Below are positions 54,569 to 64,000 of a DNA stretch of 64,000 bases, in pieces (the stretch's first letter is position 1; the number at the start of each line of letters is the position of its first letter). The stretch covers positions 20,421 to 84,420 of the forward strand of contig NZ_JARBHJ010000003.1 of assembly GCF_028864145.1 (NCBI RefSeq), in the 5' to 3' direction. Source of the DNA: Actinotignum schaalii (lineage in GTDB: Bacteria > Actinomycetota > Actinomycetes > Actinomycetales > Actinomycetaceae). Both the position numbers and the translations under genes were made by a program. Below the pieces are notes generated by a model, which was not told the origin of the DNA, searched no databases, and saw nothing but the letters and a program-made list of their open reading frames with translations.

Positions 54569-56172
54569 GCGGTGTTCTCTTACGGCTGTGCGGCGCGGTC
54601 CTAGGAGGCCTCGGGCTTTTCGCAGCCTTCCCGCCCCTGAGCTACGGCATACTCGCGCCGGTAAGCATCGCCCTCCTTCTCCTCGTCGCTGCATCCTGCC
54701 GCACAAGCGCCGGCTTCGGATACGGACTCCTTGCCGGATGCATATTTTTCTCCTTGCATTTTTCCTGGGCCGGAGAAGCATCCGGGGATCTCATCCCCCA
54801 ACTCGCCCTCGCCTTGTCGCAAGCACTGTTTACCGGGGTGGTGGTAGCCACGTGGAGCGCGATGTGCCGAGCACGCTGGACCCGCTGCCCGCTTCTCTTC
54901 ATCCCCGCGGTAGCCCTGGTGTGGGCCGGTGCGGAACTCGCCCGATCCCTGTGGCCCTTCGGCGGTATCGCCTGGGGAACCCTTGCCTTTTCCCAGGTAG
55001 ATAGCCCGCTGGTGCGGCTGGCTCCCTGGGGTTCCACCATGCTGGTCTCCGCAGCGGTGGTCATCTGCGGGGCGGCCCTCAGCCTGGCCCTGATGCGGGT
55101 GCGCAGCGGGCGGCTCTTCGTCGGGGCCGGTCTGGCGCTCAGTGGCGCGCTGATCTTCGCCCTACCTTGGGCACTTCCTCTTCCCACCGCAGCACCCGCC
55201 GGCACGCTGCGCCTGGGTTACGTACAGGGGATTGTCCCGCGGGCGGGCAGCCTTCCCGAGGGCCGCGATCAAGCCTTGACGGTCACCGAAAACCTCAGCA
55301 CCGCCACCCGCGCGATTAACCCGGAAGAGGTGGACCTGGTGGTGTGGCCGGAATCCGCCTCCGATCACGATATTCGCGAATATCCGCGCGCCCGCGCCCT
55401 GGTCAGCGAAACCTCCACCTACCTGGGCGTCCCGCTGCTCCTGGGCACCCAATCCTATGAGCGCGACACCACCGGGAAGGCGATCAGCCGCACCAATGAC
55501 CTTGTTGTCTATCTCCCCACCGAGACCGGGGGCGAGGTAAGCGCTGTATATAGCAAACAGCACCCGGTTCCTTTCGGGGAATATATGCCCTACCGGGATT
55601 TCTTCCGGAAGTTTAGTTCCGCGGTTGATCTGGTATCTGTTGATATGCGGGCCGGTACGAAACCTGCGGTTCTTGACATCCCGGTGGGGGAGCGCGCGCT
55701 GAGGGAGAGCAGCCCCGGCGGCAAAAACGGCACCACGGGCGCGAAGAGTACCACCGTGCGCCTGGCCACCCCTATTTGTTTCGAAGTGGCGCTGGGCGAT
55801 GTGGGATCTGAGGCGATCCGCCAGGGCGCCCAACTCTACGTGGTGGCCACTAATAATGCGTCATTCGGCGATAGCGCCGAATCAGCCCAGCAATTCGATA
55901 TGGTTCGTTTCCGGGCGGTGGAATACCAGCGCATTGCGCTCCAGGTTTCCACCGTGGGAATTTCCGGCGTCGTCGAAACAAATGGTGCGGTACGTGAACG
56001 CACCGAACCGTGGACGCAAGCTGCACATACCACGACCGTGGCCCTTCACGATGGTCTGACTCCTGCGGCGAGTTTCTACCCGTACTACCGGGACGGACTT
56101 CTGGCTGCGGCTGGCGCGGTTGGAGGTATAGCATGGGTAGGGTACGCAAGGCTGCGCTGGAAGAAAGGTTAG
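54565..56172 (+). CDS. lnt: Apolipoprotein N-acyltransferase
   Basis: A membrane enzyme (535 aa) that N-acylates lipoproteins. About six N-terminal hydrophobic segments are followed by a nitrilase-like domain with the catalytic triad in VVWPESASD (Glu), YSKQHPVPFGEYMP (Lys) and ATPICFEVALGD (Cys). A last hydrophobic segment lies near the C-terminus. It starts with GTG overlapping helY. Its product would act on RibY and the two lipoproteins at 15392-16371. In mycobacteria Lnt is fused to Ppm1; here they are separate adjacent genes. Confidence 0.93.
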   Translation: MSGVLLRLCGAVLGGLGLFAAFPPLSYGILAPVSIALLLLVAASCRTSAGFGYGLLAGCIFFSLHFSWAGEASGDLIPQLALALSQALFTGVVVATWSAMCRARWTRCPLLFIPAVALVWAGAELARSLWPFGGIAWGTLAFSQVDSPLVRLAPWGSTMLVSAAVVICGAALSLALMRVRSGRLFVGAGLALSGALIFALPWALPLPTAAPAGTLRLGYVQGIVPRAGSLPEGRDQALTVTENLSTATRAINPEEVDLVVWPESASDHDIREYPRARALVSETSTYLGVPLLLGTQSYERDTTGKAISRTNDLVVYLPTETGGEVSAVYSKQHPVPFGEYMPYRDFFRKFSSAVDLVSVDMRAGTKPAVLDIPVGERALRESSPGGKNGTTGAKSTTVRLATPICFEVALGDVGSEAIRQGAQLYVVATNNASFGDSAESAQQFDMVRFRAVEYQRIALQVSTVGISGVVETNGAVRERTEPWTQAAHTTTVALHDGLTPAASFYPYYRDGLLAAAGAVGGIAWVGYARLRWKKG

Positions 56173-56174
56173 TC

Positions 56175-56945
56175 GTGCACGTTCTCATCACGATTCCCAC
56201 GTACAACGAGGCGGAGAATCTTCCGCGGATTATCGAGCGGGCCCGGCGGGCCGTACCCGAGGCGGATATCCTCGTGGTTGATGATAATTCACCGGACGGT
56301 ACCGGGAAGATCGCAGATGAGCTGGCCGGGCGCGATGAGCACATCCACGTGCTGCACCGCACCGAAAAAGACGGGCTCGGGCGCGCCTATATTGCGGCTT
56401 TCGGCTGGGCCATGGAGCGCGGCTACAGCCACGTGGTGGAAATGGATGCCGATGGTTCGCATCATCCCGAACAGCTGCCCTTGCTGCTCGAACGCGCCGC
56501 GATGTCAGATGCGCCGGATCTGGTGATCGGTTCGCGCTACGTGCGGGGTGGGAAAATTGACGGCTGGTCCAAGCCCCGCGAGGCGCTTTCGCGCCTGGGG
56601 AACCTCTATATTCAAGGGATGCTTGGGCTGCCGGTGCGCGACGCCACCGCGGGCTACCGCGTCTACCGCACGGATATCCTCGAGCGCCTCAACCTGGATA
56701 CCGTGGAAGCGCGCGGCTATTTCTTCCAGACCGATATGACGGATCACGTGGCACGTTGCGGGGGCCATATCGTTGAAATGCCCATCACTTTTTCAGAGCG
56801 TGAGGCGGGGGAGTCGAAGCTCTCCGGCTCGGTCTTCACCGAATCCCTCAAGCGCACCACAGTGATGGGCGTCACACGGCGGGGGAGGCGGCTGGGCAAT
56901 CTCGCGAAACGCGTGGTCACTCAGCTGCGCCGGCCGCGAAACTGA
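56175..56945 (+). CDS. ppm1: Polyprenol-phosphate mannose synthase (Ppm1-like glycosyltransferase)
   Basis: A GT2-family glycosyltransferase (256 aa) that moves mannose from GDP-mannose to polyprenyl phosphate at the cytoplasmic face. Visible are LITIPTYNEAENLP, VVDDNSPDGTG, the DXD-containing VEMDADGSHHPEQLP, GSRYVRGGKIDGW and DATAGYRVYR, ending with a basic tail. No C-terminal membrane helix is present. The GTG at 56175, just after the lnt stop, gives the family N-terminus; an ATG at 56133 with a better ribosome site (GGAGGT) lies inside lnt and would add 14 residues. Fits with lnt. Confidence 0.88.
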   Translation: MHVLITIPTYNEAENLPRIIERARRAVPEADILVVDDNSPDGTGKIADELAGRDEHIHVLHRTEKDGLGRAYIAAFGWAMERGYSHVVEMDADGSHHPEQLPLLLERAAMSDAPDLVIGSRYVRGGKIDGWSKPREALSRLGNLYIQGMLGLPVRDATAGYRVYRTDILERLNLDTVEARGYFFQTDMTDHVARCGGHIVEMPITFSEREAGESKLSGSVFTESLKRTTVMGVTRRGRRLGNLAKRVVTQLRRPRN

Positions 56946-56951
56946 GCGCGA

Positions 56952-57305
56952 TTAGCGATTGCGCCGCAGTCGCAGCTTGCCTTCGCGTAGCAGCTCGAGG
57001 CGTTCCTCCAGCAGCACCTTGAGCTCATCTTCGTTACGGCGTTCCAGGAGCATATCCCAGTGGGTGCGCACCGGCTTGGGCGGCTTGCGGTCGTCCACGC
57101 CTTCGCCCTCGATGAGTTCAGCTTCCACGCCGCAGCGGCAGGTCCACGCGGTGGGAACTTCAGCGTCCACCGCCATCGCGACGCCAAATTCGTGGCCGTT
57201 CTTGCAGCGGTATTTCACCTGCTGGCGATCCACAAAAACCACATTGTCATCAGTTTCGAGCGAATTCGCTCCGATGCGCATACCGCGCAACGAACGTTCA
57301 GCCAT
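56952..57305 (-). CDS. rbpA: RNA polymerase-binding protein RbpA
   Basis: An actinobacterial general transcription factor that binds the sigma factor and core polymerase and stabilises open complexes. The 117-residue form begins MAERSLRGMRIGANSLETDD, has the zinc-binding cysteines in YRCKNGHEF and WTCRCGVEAE, and ends with the basic sigma-interaction helix (WDMLLERRNEDELKVLLEERLELLREGKL). The ATG at 57305 follows AAGGACAG; a start 8 codons earlier is less likely. It is convergent with ppm1, 6 bp apart. A CGCGAGCA/TGCTCGCG hairpin lies in its leader. Confidence 0.95.
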   Translation of the reverse strand: MAERSLRGMRIGANSLETDDNVVFVDRQQVKYRCKNGHEFGVAMAVDAEVPTAWTCRCGVEAELIEGEGVDDRKPPKPVRTHWDMLLERRNEDELKVLLEERLELLREGKLRLRRNR

Positions 57306-57685
57306 CGTGCTGTCCTTCCTCGCGAGCATGCCTGCTCGCGTTACGTTTCTCTGTTTCCATATTAACGACGACGCCGCGGGCCCCGGTGGTTACGTCCCGG
57401 AAATGGGCGCCTTGACGCCTTAAAGAGGGGCTGGACGGAACTTTGGTAGCCTAACGCTACTTGCCGATAATGTACATTATGTCAAAATAGGCTCAGGCGG
57501 CGCCGCGCGAAGCGTATGTTGAGCCGCACCCGTCCCCTGCTCTCATTCCCTGCCCTGCCGGTCGTTCACACTCTGGACTATCAATTTTGATTATTTAAGA
57601 TATTCGGCAAAATTGCTGGCATGCCGTTGACCTGGGTACATATCTCTACGCTCGGGCCTGCGGTCAGTTATCAGGAAGGAAATGT
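57306..57685. promoter_or_regulatory. rbpA / protease divergent region
   Basis: 380 bp without a gene. On the rbpA side: leader hairpin CGCGAGCA-TGCC-TGCTCGCG (57321-57340) and a TAATAT -10 on the minus strand (about 57358-57363). On the protease side: a perfect 14-bp palindrome ATAATGTACATTAT at 57467-57480, an A/T-rich stretch (57580-57615), a possible -35 TTGACC (57627-57632), and AGGAAGGAAA before the ATG. The palindrome is a candidate repressor site. Confidence 0.45.
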
Positions 57686-60600
57686 ATGGCTGAGCAACCA
57701 CGCTGGCGCCGATTGGGCGTCACCTGTGCGTGTGCCGCACTCATGGGCGGTGCTCTCGCTCCCGCAACCGCCGTGGCCACGGAGTCGGATGGGCACGCGC
57801 CCCTCGACATCCGTGCTACGGTCGCCGCGGCGGAAAGTGATCCGAATTTCACCGGGAAATGGTTTATTGAGCTAAAGAGCGAACCTCTTATTCGCGGTGG
57901 TTCCTCCGCCCGCATCGCGGGTGAACAGCGGGAATTCACTCAGACGGTCGAAGATGACGGTGGCGAGGTAGACACCTCCTACCAGCACGTGTGGAATGGC
58001 GTGACCGTCGAAGCTGATTCGGTGGAACTCGCGCGCTACGTTAACGACGCTAATGTCATCGGTGTTTACCCGGTCCTCACGGTGGAACGGCCCGCCGAGG
58101 TGGACTCGAATGCGGAAATAAACCGCCCCGGCGAAACTCCCGATATGTATTCTGCGCGGGAGATGACTGGCGCGAGCGTGGCCAATGAAGAATTTGGAGT
58201 CACCGGCAAAGGCGTGCGCGTGGGAATTATCGATTCCGGCGTGGCCATTGATCACCCGGCCTTTGGTGGGAATGGTGTCAAGGGCGAGCGCGCTTTCCCC
58301 AATGACAAGATCGTGACCGGCTACGATTTCGTGGGCGATTCCTTTAATACCGATCGCAGTGACCCGAATTTCCAGCCGGTCCCCCACCCGGATGCTCTTC
58401 CCGATGATTGTGGAGCCGGCGGCGGGCACGGTTCGCATGTTGCCGGTATCGCCGCAGGTAATGACCCGGAAAGCAAGTTCAAGGGCGTGGCTCCCGATGC
58501 TGTGATCGGTGCTTACCGAGTGTTCGGGTGCACGGGTTCCACCAGCTCCGAAGTCATTCTTTCCGCTCTCGAACGCGCTCAGCGCGACAAGATGGACGTT
58601 GTCAATATGTCTATCGGCGCGGCTTTCGCCACCTGGCCCAACTACCCCACCGCGGTGGCATCGGAAAATCTCGTTGCCGCCGGCGTGGTCGTGACGGCTT
58701 CGCAGGGTAATTCCGGTGCGAAGGGCATTTTCTCCGGTAGTGCTCCGGCGGTGGGCCCCTCGGTTATCGCGGTGGGTTCGGTGGACAATACCCACGTACT
58801 ACGCCCGGTTGTTATGTTCAACGGCGCGGCCGAGGGATTCGATAATGTAACGGAATCACCGGCGGTACCCACTGCGGGTAGGCTCGACGTCGTCGCCTAT
58901 CCCGAAGGGCAAAAAACCGGCGCCGTTGATCTGCCTGGAACACCGTTTACCGGGAAAGCAGTGCTGGTCTCGCGCGGAACCTCGACCTTCTACCAGAAGG
59001 CGCGCGCCGCGCAGGACGACGGCGCCGCCGCGGTCATTATCTACAACAACCAACCCGGGAGCCTCAACGCAACCATCGCCGGAAGCCCGGCCGTGACCAT
59101 TCCGGTCATCGCGGTCACCCAAGAACAGGGCGAGCGCTTCGAAGAGGCCGTAGCTGCCGGAAACGCCAGCCTCGAATGGACGGACGCGAAGCGAGTGGCC
59201 GCCTCCCCCACCGGCGGGAAGATTTCCGATTTTTCCTCCTGGGGCCTGGCCGCGGATCTCCAGCTCAAGCCCGATGTGGTCGCCCCGGGTGGCAATATCT
59301 ATTCTGCGTGGCCGGTCGATGACGAGGTGACGCCCTCGTGGAAGACGATTTCAGGTACCTCGATGGCGGCCCCGCACGTGGCCGGGAGCGTGGCTCTGCT
59401 CCTCCAAGCTAACCCGAAGCTCACGCCGGCGCAGGTGCGCGCGGCTTTGCAGAACACCGCTGATCTGGTGACGGTGGACGGCAGCGCGGATTCCCCGAAG
59501 CTCGCCACGCACCGCCAGGGTGCTGGCCTCGTCAACCTTCCCGCGGCCCTGACCGCGGTCACGGAACCGGGTACGAATGGTGGTGGGAGCCCCACCGCTT
59601 TCACGCCCGCCAAGATTTCCCTGGGCGATTCTGACGTGCAGGAAACGACGACGCTCACCGTGCACAACGCCGCGGCAGCGCCCGTCACCTACACCTTCAC
59701 GGCGGATACCCACGTGCGCGCCACCAGCGGGCCGCATGATCGTTTCACCAGCTACAACGGGACCGATGCGCAGGTGGCGATTAGCCCCGCGCAGGTAACG
59801 GTGCAGCCCGGGGCAGACGCCCAGGTACAGGTGTCCGTCACCGATCCGACGAACGTGCCCGAGGGTACGATCTACGGCGGGTATGTGGTGGCCCACGGCG
59901 ATGATAATTCCACCTACCAGGTGCCCTTCGCGGGTCTCAAGGGCGATTACGAAAACGCCTTGCAATTCCTCCACACCACGTGGAAGGTCAAGGATATTCG
60001 GCCGGATATCGCTCAGAGGCGCCCGGATCTGGCGAATCTGCTCGCCTACGATCCGCCCTCGCTGACGAAGCTCATTGCTTGCCCCAACCCGGCCACCATC
60101 TACAAGGGTGAGTGCCTGGATAAGGGTGCGCAGTACTCCAATGCTCCCAATTCCGAACTGTTCGCCTACGCCATGGACTACGCCAACGGCGCGGTTCCGG
60201 TGGTGGAATACCATATCGATTCCCCGGTGCAGAAGCTGGAGATCCGGGTCTTCCACGCGAACGAGGATGGCTCGAAGGGCGCCCCGGTTTCGGAAAATAA
60301 CATGGTGCATAGTGAGGACGGTGTGGGGCGTACCGATCTGGGGCGCTTCGCCTGGGACGGTACCTACCTCGAATCTGCTTCGGCGACGACGCGCACCGCG
60401 GCCGCCCCGGGGCGCTATGTCTTCGAGTTGCGGGTCGTCAAAGGTACCGGCGGCGGAACAACTGAGCCGACCGGTGACACCCTTCCCGGCTTCACCCGCA
60501 GTGCCAGCGAAGAAACCTTCGTGACGGCGCCCTTCTGCGTCAAGGAATGCACGACGCCGCAGCCGACTCCCACGCCGGACCCGACTCCGAGCGAGAAGCC

Positions 60601-61576
60601 GGAACCTACCGCGCCCGCGCCGAGCCCGAGCGTTGAGCCGACAACTCCGGCTCCTGCACCGACTCCGAGCGTGGAACCTACGGTCGATCCGACCACGCCA
60701 GGCCCGGTGCCGACACCCTCGGTCGCGCCGACTACGCCGGCCCCCGAACCCACGCCGAGCACGGAGCCGACGGAAGAACCGCCGGCGCCTGAGCCCAGCG
60801 AAAATCCGCAGCCGACTCCTACGCCGGACCCGACTCCGAGCGAGGAACCGGAACCCAGCGAGGAACCGAGTAAGCCGGCCACTCCCCCGGCCTCGCACGG
60901 TAATACCTTCTTCGTCTCCAATAACTGGACGGCGACAGTTGCCTCCGCGGTCTTCTCCTACGGGCGCGCCGGCGACGAGGTCTACGTGGGTGATTTCGAT
61001 GGGGATGGGAAGGATACTTTCGCGGTGCGCCGTGGGAATACCTTCTATGTCCAGAACTCGCTGGTCGGTGGGAATGCTGAGCAGGTCTTCTCCTACGGAC
61101 GCGCCGGCGACGAAGTCCTCGTGGGTGATTTCGATGGGGATGGGAAGGATACTTTCGCGGTGCGCCGCGGGAATACCTTCTATGTCCAGAACTCGCTGGT
61201 CGGTGGGAATGCTGAGCAGGTCTTCTCCTACGGACGCGCCGGCGACGAAGTCCTCGTGGGTGATTTCGATGGGGATGGGAAGGATACTTTCGCGGTGCGC
61301 CGCGGGAACACCTTCTATGTCCAGAACTCGCTGGTCGGTGGGAATGCTGAGCAGGTCTTCTCCTACGGACGCGCCGATGACCAGGTCTTCGCCGGGGACT
61401 TCGACGGGGATGGGAAGGATACTTTCGCGGTGCGCCGCGGAAATACCTTCCACATTAGCAACCAGCTCACCGGAGGAGATGCTGAAGCAACTCTTGCCTA
61501 TGGGCGCCACGCTGATGCGGTCTTCCTCGGGGACTGGGATGGTAACGGAACGGATACCCCGGCTGTGCGCCGATAG
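57686..61576 (+). CDS. Secreted subtilisin-like (S8) protease with C-terminal repeat domain
   Basis: A 1296-residue exported serine protease. After a signal peptide (about 1-32) and a propeptide-like segment, the S8 catalytic domain has Asp183 ([14 protein letters not shown]), His248 ([12 protein letters not shown]) and Ser559 ([12 protein letters not shown]). A PA-like insertion (about 400-480, [14 protein letters not shown]) is typical of C5a-peptidase and vacuolar-type subtilases. A beta-rich region (about 630-950) follows, then a Pro/Thr/Glu linker (about 950-1070) and five 45-residue repeats ending at the stop. No LPxTG or membrane anchor is seen, so the repeats may retain it at the wall. 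Target proteins are unknown; host-protein degradation is an inference. Confidence 0.9.
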   Translation: MAEQPRWRRLGVTCACAALMGGALAPATAVATESDGHAPLDIRATVAAAESDPNFTGKWFIELKSEPLIRGGSSARIAGEQREFTQTVEDDGGEVDTSYQHVWNGVTVEADSVELARYVNDANVIGVYPVLTVERPAEVDSNAEINRPGETPDMYSAREMTGASVANEEFGVTGKGVRVGIIDSGVAIDHPAFGGNGVKGERAFPNDKIVTGYDFVGDSFNTDRSDPNFQPVPHPDALPDDCGAGGGHGSHVAGIAAGNDPESKFKGVAPDAVIGAYRVFGCTGSTSSEVILSALERAQRDKMDVVNMSIGAAFATWPNYPTAVASENLVAAGVVVTASQGNSGAKGIFSGSAPAVGPSVIAVGSVDNTHVLRPVVMFNGAAEGFDNVTESPAVPTAGRLDVVAYPEGQKTGAVDLPGTPFTGKAVLVSRGTSTFYQKARAAQDDGAAAVIIYNNQPGSLNATIAGSPAVTIPVIAVTQEQGERFEEAVAAGNASLEWTDAKRVAASPTGGKISDFSSWGLAADLQLKPDVVAPGGNIYSAWPVDDEVTPSWKTISGTSMAAPHVAGSVALLLQANPKLTPAQVRAALQNTADLVTVDGSADSPKLATHRQGAGLVNLPAALTAVTEPGTNGGGSPTAFTPAKISLGDSDVQETTTLTVHNAAAAPVTYTFTADTHVRATSGPHDRFTSYNGTDAQVAISPAQVTVQPGADAQVQVSVTDPTNVPEGTIYGGYVVAHGDDNSTYQVPFAGLKGDYENALQFLHTTWKVKDIRPDIAQRRPDLANLLAYDPPSLTKLIACPNPATIYKGECLDKGAQYSNAPNSELFAYAMDYANGAVPVVEYHIDSPVQKLEIRVFHANEDGSKGAPVSENNMVHSEDGVGRTDLGRFAWDGTYLESASATTRTAAAPGRYVFELRVVKGTGGGTTEPTGDTLPGFTRSASEETFVTAPFCVKECTTPQPTPTPDPTPSEKPEPTAPAPSPSVEPTTPAPAPTPSVEPTVDPTTPGPVPTPSVAPTTPAPEPTPSTEPTEEPPAPEPSENPQPTPTPDPTPSEEPEPSEEPSKPATPPASHGNTFFVSNNWTATVASAVFSYGRAGDEVYVGDFDGDGKDTFAVRRGNTFYVQNSLVGGNAEQVFSYGRAGDEVLVGDFDGDGKDTFAVRRGNTFYVQNSLVGGNAEQVFSYGRAGDEVLVGDFDGDGKDTFAVRRGNTFYVQNSLVGGNAEQVFSYGRADDQVFAGDFDGDGKDTFAVRRGNTFHISNQLTGGDAEATLAYGRHADAVFLGDWDGNGTDTPAVRR
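60899..61573 (+). repeat. Five 135-bp in-frame repeats encoding [14 protein letters not shown] units
   Basis: Units start at 60899, 61034, 61169, 61304 and 61439, each 45 codons. Units two and three are identical at the base level by my reading, unit four differs at very few bases, and the first and last are diverged. Each unit includes the string [12 protein letters not shown] or [12 protein letters not shown], a calcium-loop-like, aromatic-rich repeat seen in secreted Actinomycetaceae and Bifidobacteriaceae proteins. Confidence 0.9.
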
Positions 61577-61618
61577 AAAGGGTGAGATCCCCTGTATTTT
61601 CACCTTTAAAGATTAAAT

Positions 61619-61670
61619 GGACCCCGATGCGTCGCTACTTACGGTGACGACACATCGGGGTCCTTTGTTG
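61619..61670 (+). terminator. Terminator after the S8 protease
   Basis: Stem GGACCCCGATG / CATCGGGGTCC (61619-61629 and 61653-61663) with a paired inner loop, followed by TTTGTT. Confidence 0.85.
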
Positions 61671-61951
61671 CATCGCTTAAAGATAAAGCTGAGAAACATT
61701 TTCTTGGTTAGTAGCTCGAAGATCACTAAAATGAAACAACCTCGCATTTGCCAAGGTCAGAGGGCTGTTTATTCCGCAAGGGCAGCGTTGAGTGCTCTCG
61801 TATTCCTCGAAATCAAATGACTCTAAACAAATACAGTAAGAACTTCGGTATTGTCATCTTGTCACTATAGCTGGTGCAAAATATCAAGTCACAGTGTCAA
61901 GAATGTGCGCGTCGAAGTGTGCCCTCGGTGGCGCTGTTGAAAGGATTGCAG
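61671..61951 (+). promoter_or_regulatory. Promoter region of the surface protein gene
   Basis: A relatively A/T-rich 281-bp gap without a gene. TTGTCA (61859-61864) and TATCAA (61882-61887) are 17 bp apart and form a plausible promoter; GAAAGGATTGCAG gives the ribosome site before ATG at 61952. Confidence 0.5.
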
Positions 61952-64000
61952 ATGAAACTACGGGAAGAAAAAATTGGACAGGGGGTGAATCGGCTTCGCA
62001 CCATCGCCGCGGGCTTGGTTTCCGGAATTATGGTTACCGGCGCTACGCTCGGCACGGCTTGGGCTGCGCCGGATAACACCGCTCCGACCCTGGAAATACA
62101 AAACGTCACAATCGCGAGCACATATCCCTTCGATCTGAAACGCATGATCGTGAAAGCCGGGGACGCAGAAGATTCTCAGCTCGGAAGTGATGACGTTGTC
62201 GTTACGAATAAGAGTGGGTTCACGGAAGGTAAAGATAAACCTAAGTATTCCGTGTATAACGAGGTTCGGGATTACACCGTCGAATTCTCCCTCACTGATA
62301 GTGGAGGGAAGACCACCAAAGCTACAGGAACGGTAACAGTCGTTCCGAAGCGCCACCTGGAGCGCTCCCATTCGTCAGCGAATGTCCTCGGTCGGGATAC
62401 TAAGTACGGGAATACCCCGACCGAATCAAATGTGGCATTCCCCGCTGATCAGCGTACGCCGTATGAATTCAAGCTGAAATACGTCGATGATGAGACGAAA
62501 GAACCCGTTTCCGGGTTGAATCTCTGGTTCGAACGCAATAGCGAGATTATCGACGGAAATAAAGGGAAATTCTTCACCACTGATGCTAATGGTGAAATCG
62601 GTTTCTCAATGACTCGTGAGGAACTTGCAGCCTATTCCGTAGCGGACCAGCCCAACAAGCATTATCTGACCGGTTATGATGCCGCGACGCATATGAGGTA
62701 CCTCCAGATTTTCGAGAAGTTCAATTATTCTCCGCATCTGGTGGCCATTTATGATTCGACACCAGGCCTTCCCATCGAGAAAGCGCACTATATCTATCCG
62801 GATGGCTCCACGCAGAATTTCAATATTGGTCTGTGGGGAGAAAAGCAAAATCTGGTCAAGTTCAATGCTATCGATACCGTATACGAGATTGAGGAGGGTA
62901 GTGACTTCTATACGGGACCTCAACGGAAACAGGAAGAGGTCGATAAAGCCCAGACTAACCTAAAGAAACTCGTTGATTCGTATAGCTATTTGAAGAATTC
63001 GGGTACTAAAGAGAACCCTGATTATCAGTGGACCACCATTCTTAGCGGAAACGATGCGCCTATGTATCGCGTAGCTTCCGGTAGTGTGGATACGTCCACC
63101 CCGGGCGAGTACCAGCTCACGTTACAAGCAGGTCCTTTTGCTGATTGGATTTGGCAGGACAATGAGATGGGCCTTCGTTCCTATGCGGAAGATACCGTAA
63201 AGGTTCGGGTTGTTCCGAAGCCTGTTGTGAATTTCAAGCAGCTCCTTCCCGATGGTTCTACCAAGGCCGAATCTTCAGTTAAGGTAAGTCGTAATACTGT
63301 GGTTTCCCAGCCGGGTTTCCCGACCGTTAACACGGAAGAAAAGGATCACGTTTTCAAGGGATGGTTCAAAGATGAAAGCTTCACACAGCCTTTCGATTTC
63401 ACCACCCCGATTACGGCTGACACAACTGTGTATGGACAGTGGGCTGCCGTCGCTAAGTACACGGTTGCTTTCGATACTCGTGGCGGAAACGTCATTCCTT
63501 CCCAGCAGGTTAAAGCTGGATCTCCCGCACAAGAACCTGAGAATCCGATTAAGGAAGGTCATGCCTTCATCGCGTGGTATCTCAATGGTCATCAATATGA
63601 TTTCGCTACCCCGGTTAAATCTGATATTACTTTGACTGCGGAGTGGGATCAGATTCTATACAACGTTACTTACCGTTATGACGATGGGGTAACACCGGAT
63701 GGTAACCGGCAGGTACTTCATGGCAAACAGGCCGAAAATATCGCACCTCCTGTTCGGGATGGATACAAGTTCATTGGCTGGTTTAAGGACGGTCAGCCTT
63801 ATGATTTCTCCACTTCAGTTACGGGTGACATTACTCTCACTGGCCAATGGGAGAAAATAACAACGAAGCCTGGTGGTGATCCGGGGACCAAGCCTGGTGG
63901 TGATCCGGGGACCAAGCCTGGTGGTGATCCGGGGACCAAGCCTGGTGGTGATCCGGGGACCAAGCCTGGTGGTGATCCGGGGACCAAGCCTGGTGGTGAT
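61952..64000 (+). CDS. Large surface protein with InlB-type repeats (3' end outside window)
   Basis: An open frame of 683 codons continues past the window end. A signal peptide (RTIAAGLVSGIMVTGATLGTAWA) ends near residue 45. Residues about 50-420 are beta-rich, Ig-like or prealbumin-like segments (LEIQNVTIASTYPFDLKRMI; VDDETKEPVSGLNLWFERNS). From about residue 425 there are three Listeria-Bacteroides (InlB B) repeats with the FKGWFKDES...FDF...VYGQW pattern. The frame ends in KPGGDPGT repeats. The DNA is clearly less GC-rich (roughly 45-50% where I counted) than the rest. It is probably a wall-anchored adhesin; an anchor signal would lie beyond the window. Confidence 0.85.
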   Translation, partial: MKLREEKIGQGVNRLRTIAAGLVSGIMVTGATLGTAWAAPDNTAPTLEIQNVTIASTYPFDLKRMIVKAGDAEDSQLGSDDVVVTNKSGFTEGKDKPKYSVYNEVRDYTVEFSLTDSGGKTTKATGTVTVVPKRHLERSHSSANVLGRDTKYGNTPTESNVAFPADQRTPYEFKLKYVDDETKEPVSGLNLWFERNSEIIDGNKGKFFTTDANGEIGFSMTREELAAYSVADQPNKHYLTGYDAATHMRYLQIFEKFNYSPHLVAIYDSTPGLPIEKAHYIYPDGSTQNFNIGLWGEKQNLVKFNAIDTVYEIEEGSDFYTGPQRKQEEVDKAQTNLKKLVDSYSYLKNSGTKENPDYQWTTILSGNDAPMYRVASGSVDTSTPGEYQLTLQAGPFADWIWQDNEMGLRSYAEDTVKVRVVPKPVVNFKQLLPDGSTKAESSVKVSRNTVVSQPGFPTVNTEEKDHVFKGWFKDESFTQPFDFTTPITADTTVYGQWAAVAKYTVAFDTRGGNVIPSQQVKAGSPAQEPENPIKEGHAFIAWYLNGHQYDFATPVKSDITLTAEWDQILYNVTYRYDDGVTPDGNRQVLHGKQAENIAPPVRDGYKFIGWFKDGQPYDFSTSVTGDITLTGQWEKITTKPGGDPGTKPGGDPGTKPGGDPGTKPGGDPGTKPGGDPGTKPGGD
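63866..64000 (+). repeat. 24-bp tandem repeat at the right edge
   Basis: AAGCCTGGTGGTGATCCGGG plus GACC, repeated 5.6 times up to the last base, in frame as KPGGDPGT. By my reading the copies are identical. It continues beyond the window. Confidence 0.95.

Noticed and set aside
59351-61603. A 750-codon open frame on the minus strand
   Set aside because: It is the reverse of the S8 protease including its repeats; its own repeats are just the mirror of the plus-strand repeats.

Overview
The window looks like a chromosome segment of a high-GC Gram-positive actinobacterium, most probably a host-associated member of the Actinomycetaceae or a near relative. The evidence is RbpA, mIHF, PafB/PafC, HelY, Ppm1, a PriA-type HisA, gene order shared with Mycobacterium and Streptomyces, and many leaderless-type starts with a TANNNT box 6-7 nt before ATG or GTG. 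I saw no rRNA, tRNA, CRISPR array, insertion sequence or prophage. Most of the window is core housekeeping DNA. Accessory DNA is limited to a hexuronate pair, lipoproteins, transporters and two large surface or secreted protein genes at the right end.

Layout: 1-3120 holds the recO end, uppS, a PEBP protein, an unknown gene and a lone priA/hisA. 3121-6454 holds infC-rpmI-rplT, a glycerophosphodiesterase and a SpoU methyltransferase. 6572-10659 is an insertion with an LEA-like protein and the divergent pair uxaC / GPH sugar symporter. 10808-15284 is pheST plus an SDR. 15392-20037 (minus) holds two paralogous lipoproteins, a DEAD-box helicase and an MFS exporter. 20245-36246 holds aspS, DUF421 and MMPL membrane proteins, rarA, rpsD, alaS-ruvX-mltG, a prepilin peptidase, aroC-aroK and efp-nusB. 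36378-46296 holds an S4 protein, mihF-gmk-rpoZ-coaBC-metK, primosomal priA, fmt-rsmB and rpe. 46401-48549 is an FMN riboswitch with a riboflavin-type ABC permease and binding lipoprotein. 48595-57305 holds a DUF3866 gene, pafB-pafC-helY, lnt-ppm1 and rbpA. 57686-64000 holds a giant subtilisin-like protease with C-terminal repeats and the start of a repeat-rich surface protein that runs off the window.

The most informative pattern is what is missing from well-conserved gene orders. After rpe, where many actinobacteria carry the FMN-riboswitch-controlled riboflavin biosynthesis genes, this genome keeps the riboswitch but places an uptake system behind it. aroE is absent between mltG and the prepilin peptidase, and aroB/aroQ are absent between aroK and efp. 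tatA/tatC are absent between pafC and helY. The arg genes are absent after pheT, and the his genes around priA. Together these suggest a reduced, partly auxotrophic genome that imports nutrients; the genes could also lie elsewhere in the chromosome. No clearly new defence or mobile system was found. The best leads are the riboswitch/transporter swap, the orphan PriA with an altered substrate loop, the degenerate repeat array derived from the rpe 3' end, and the convergent use of leaderless starts, including a 33-bp divergent promoter.
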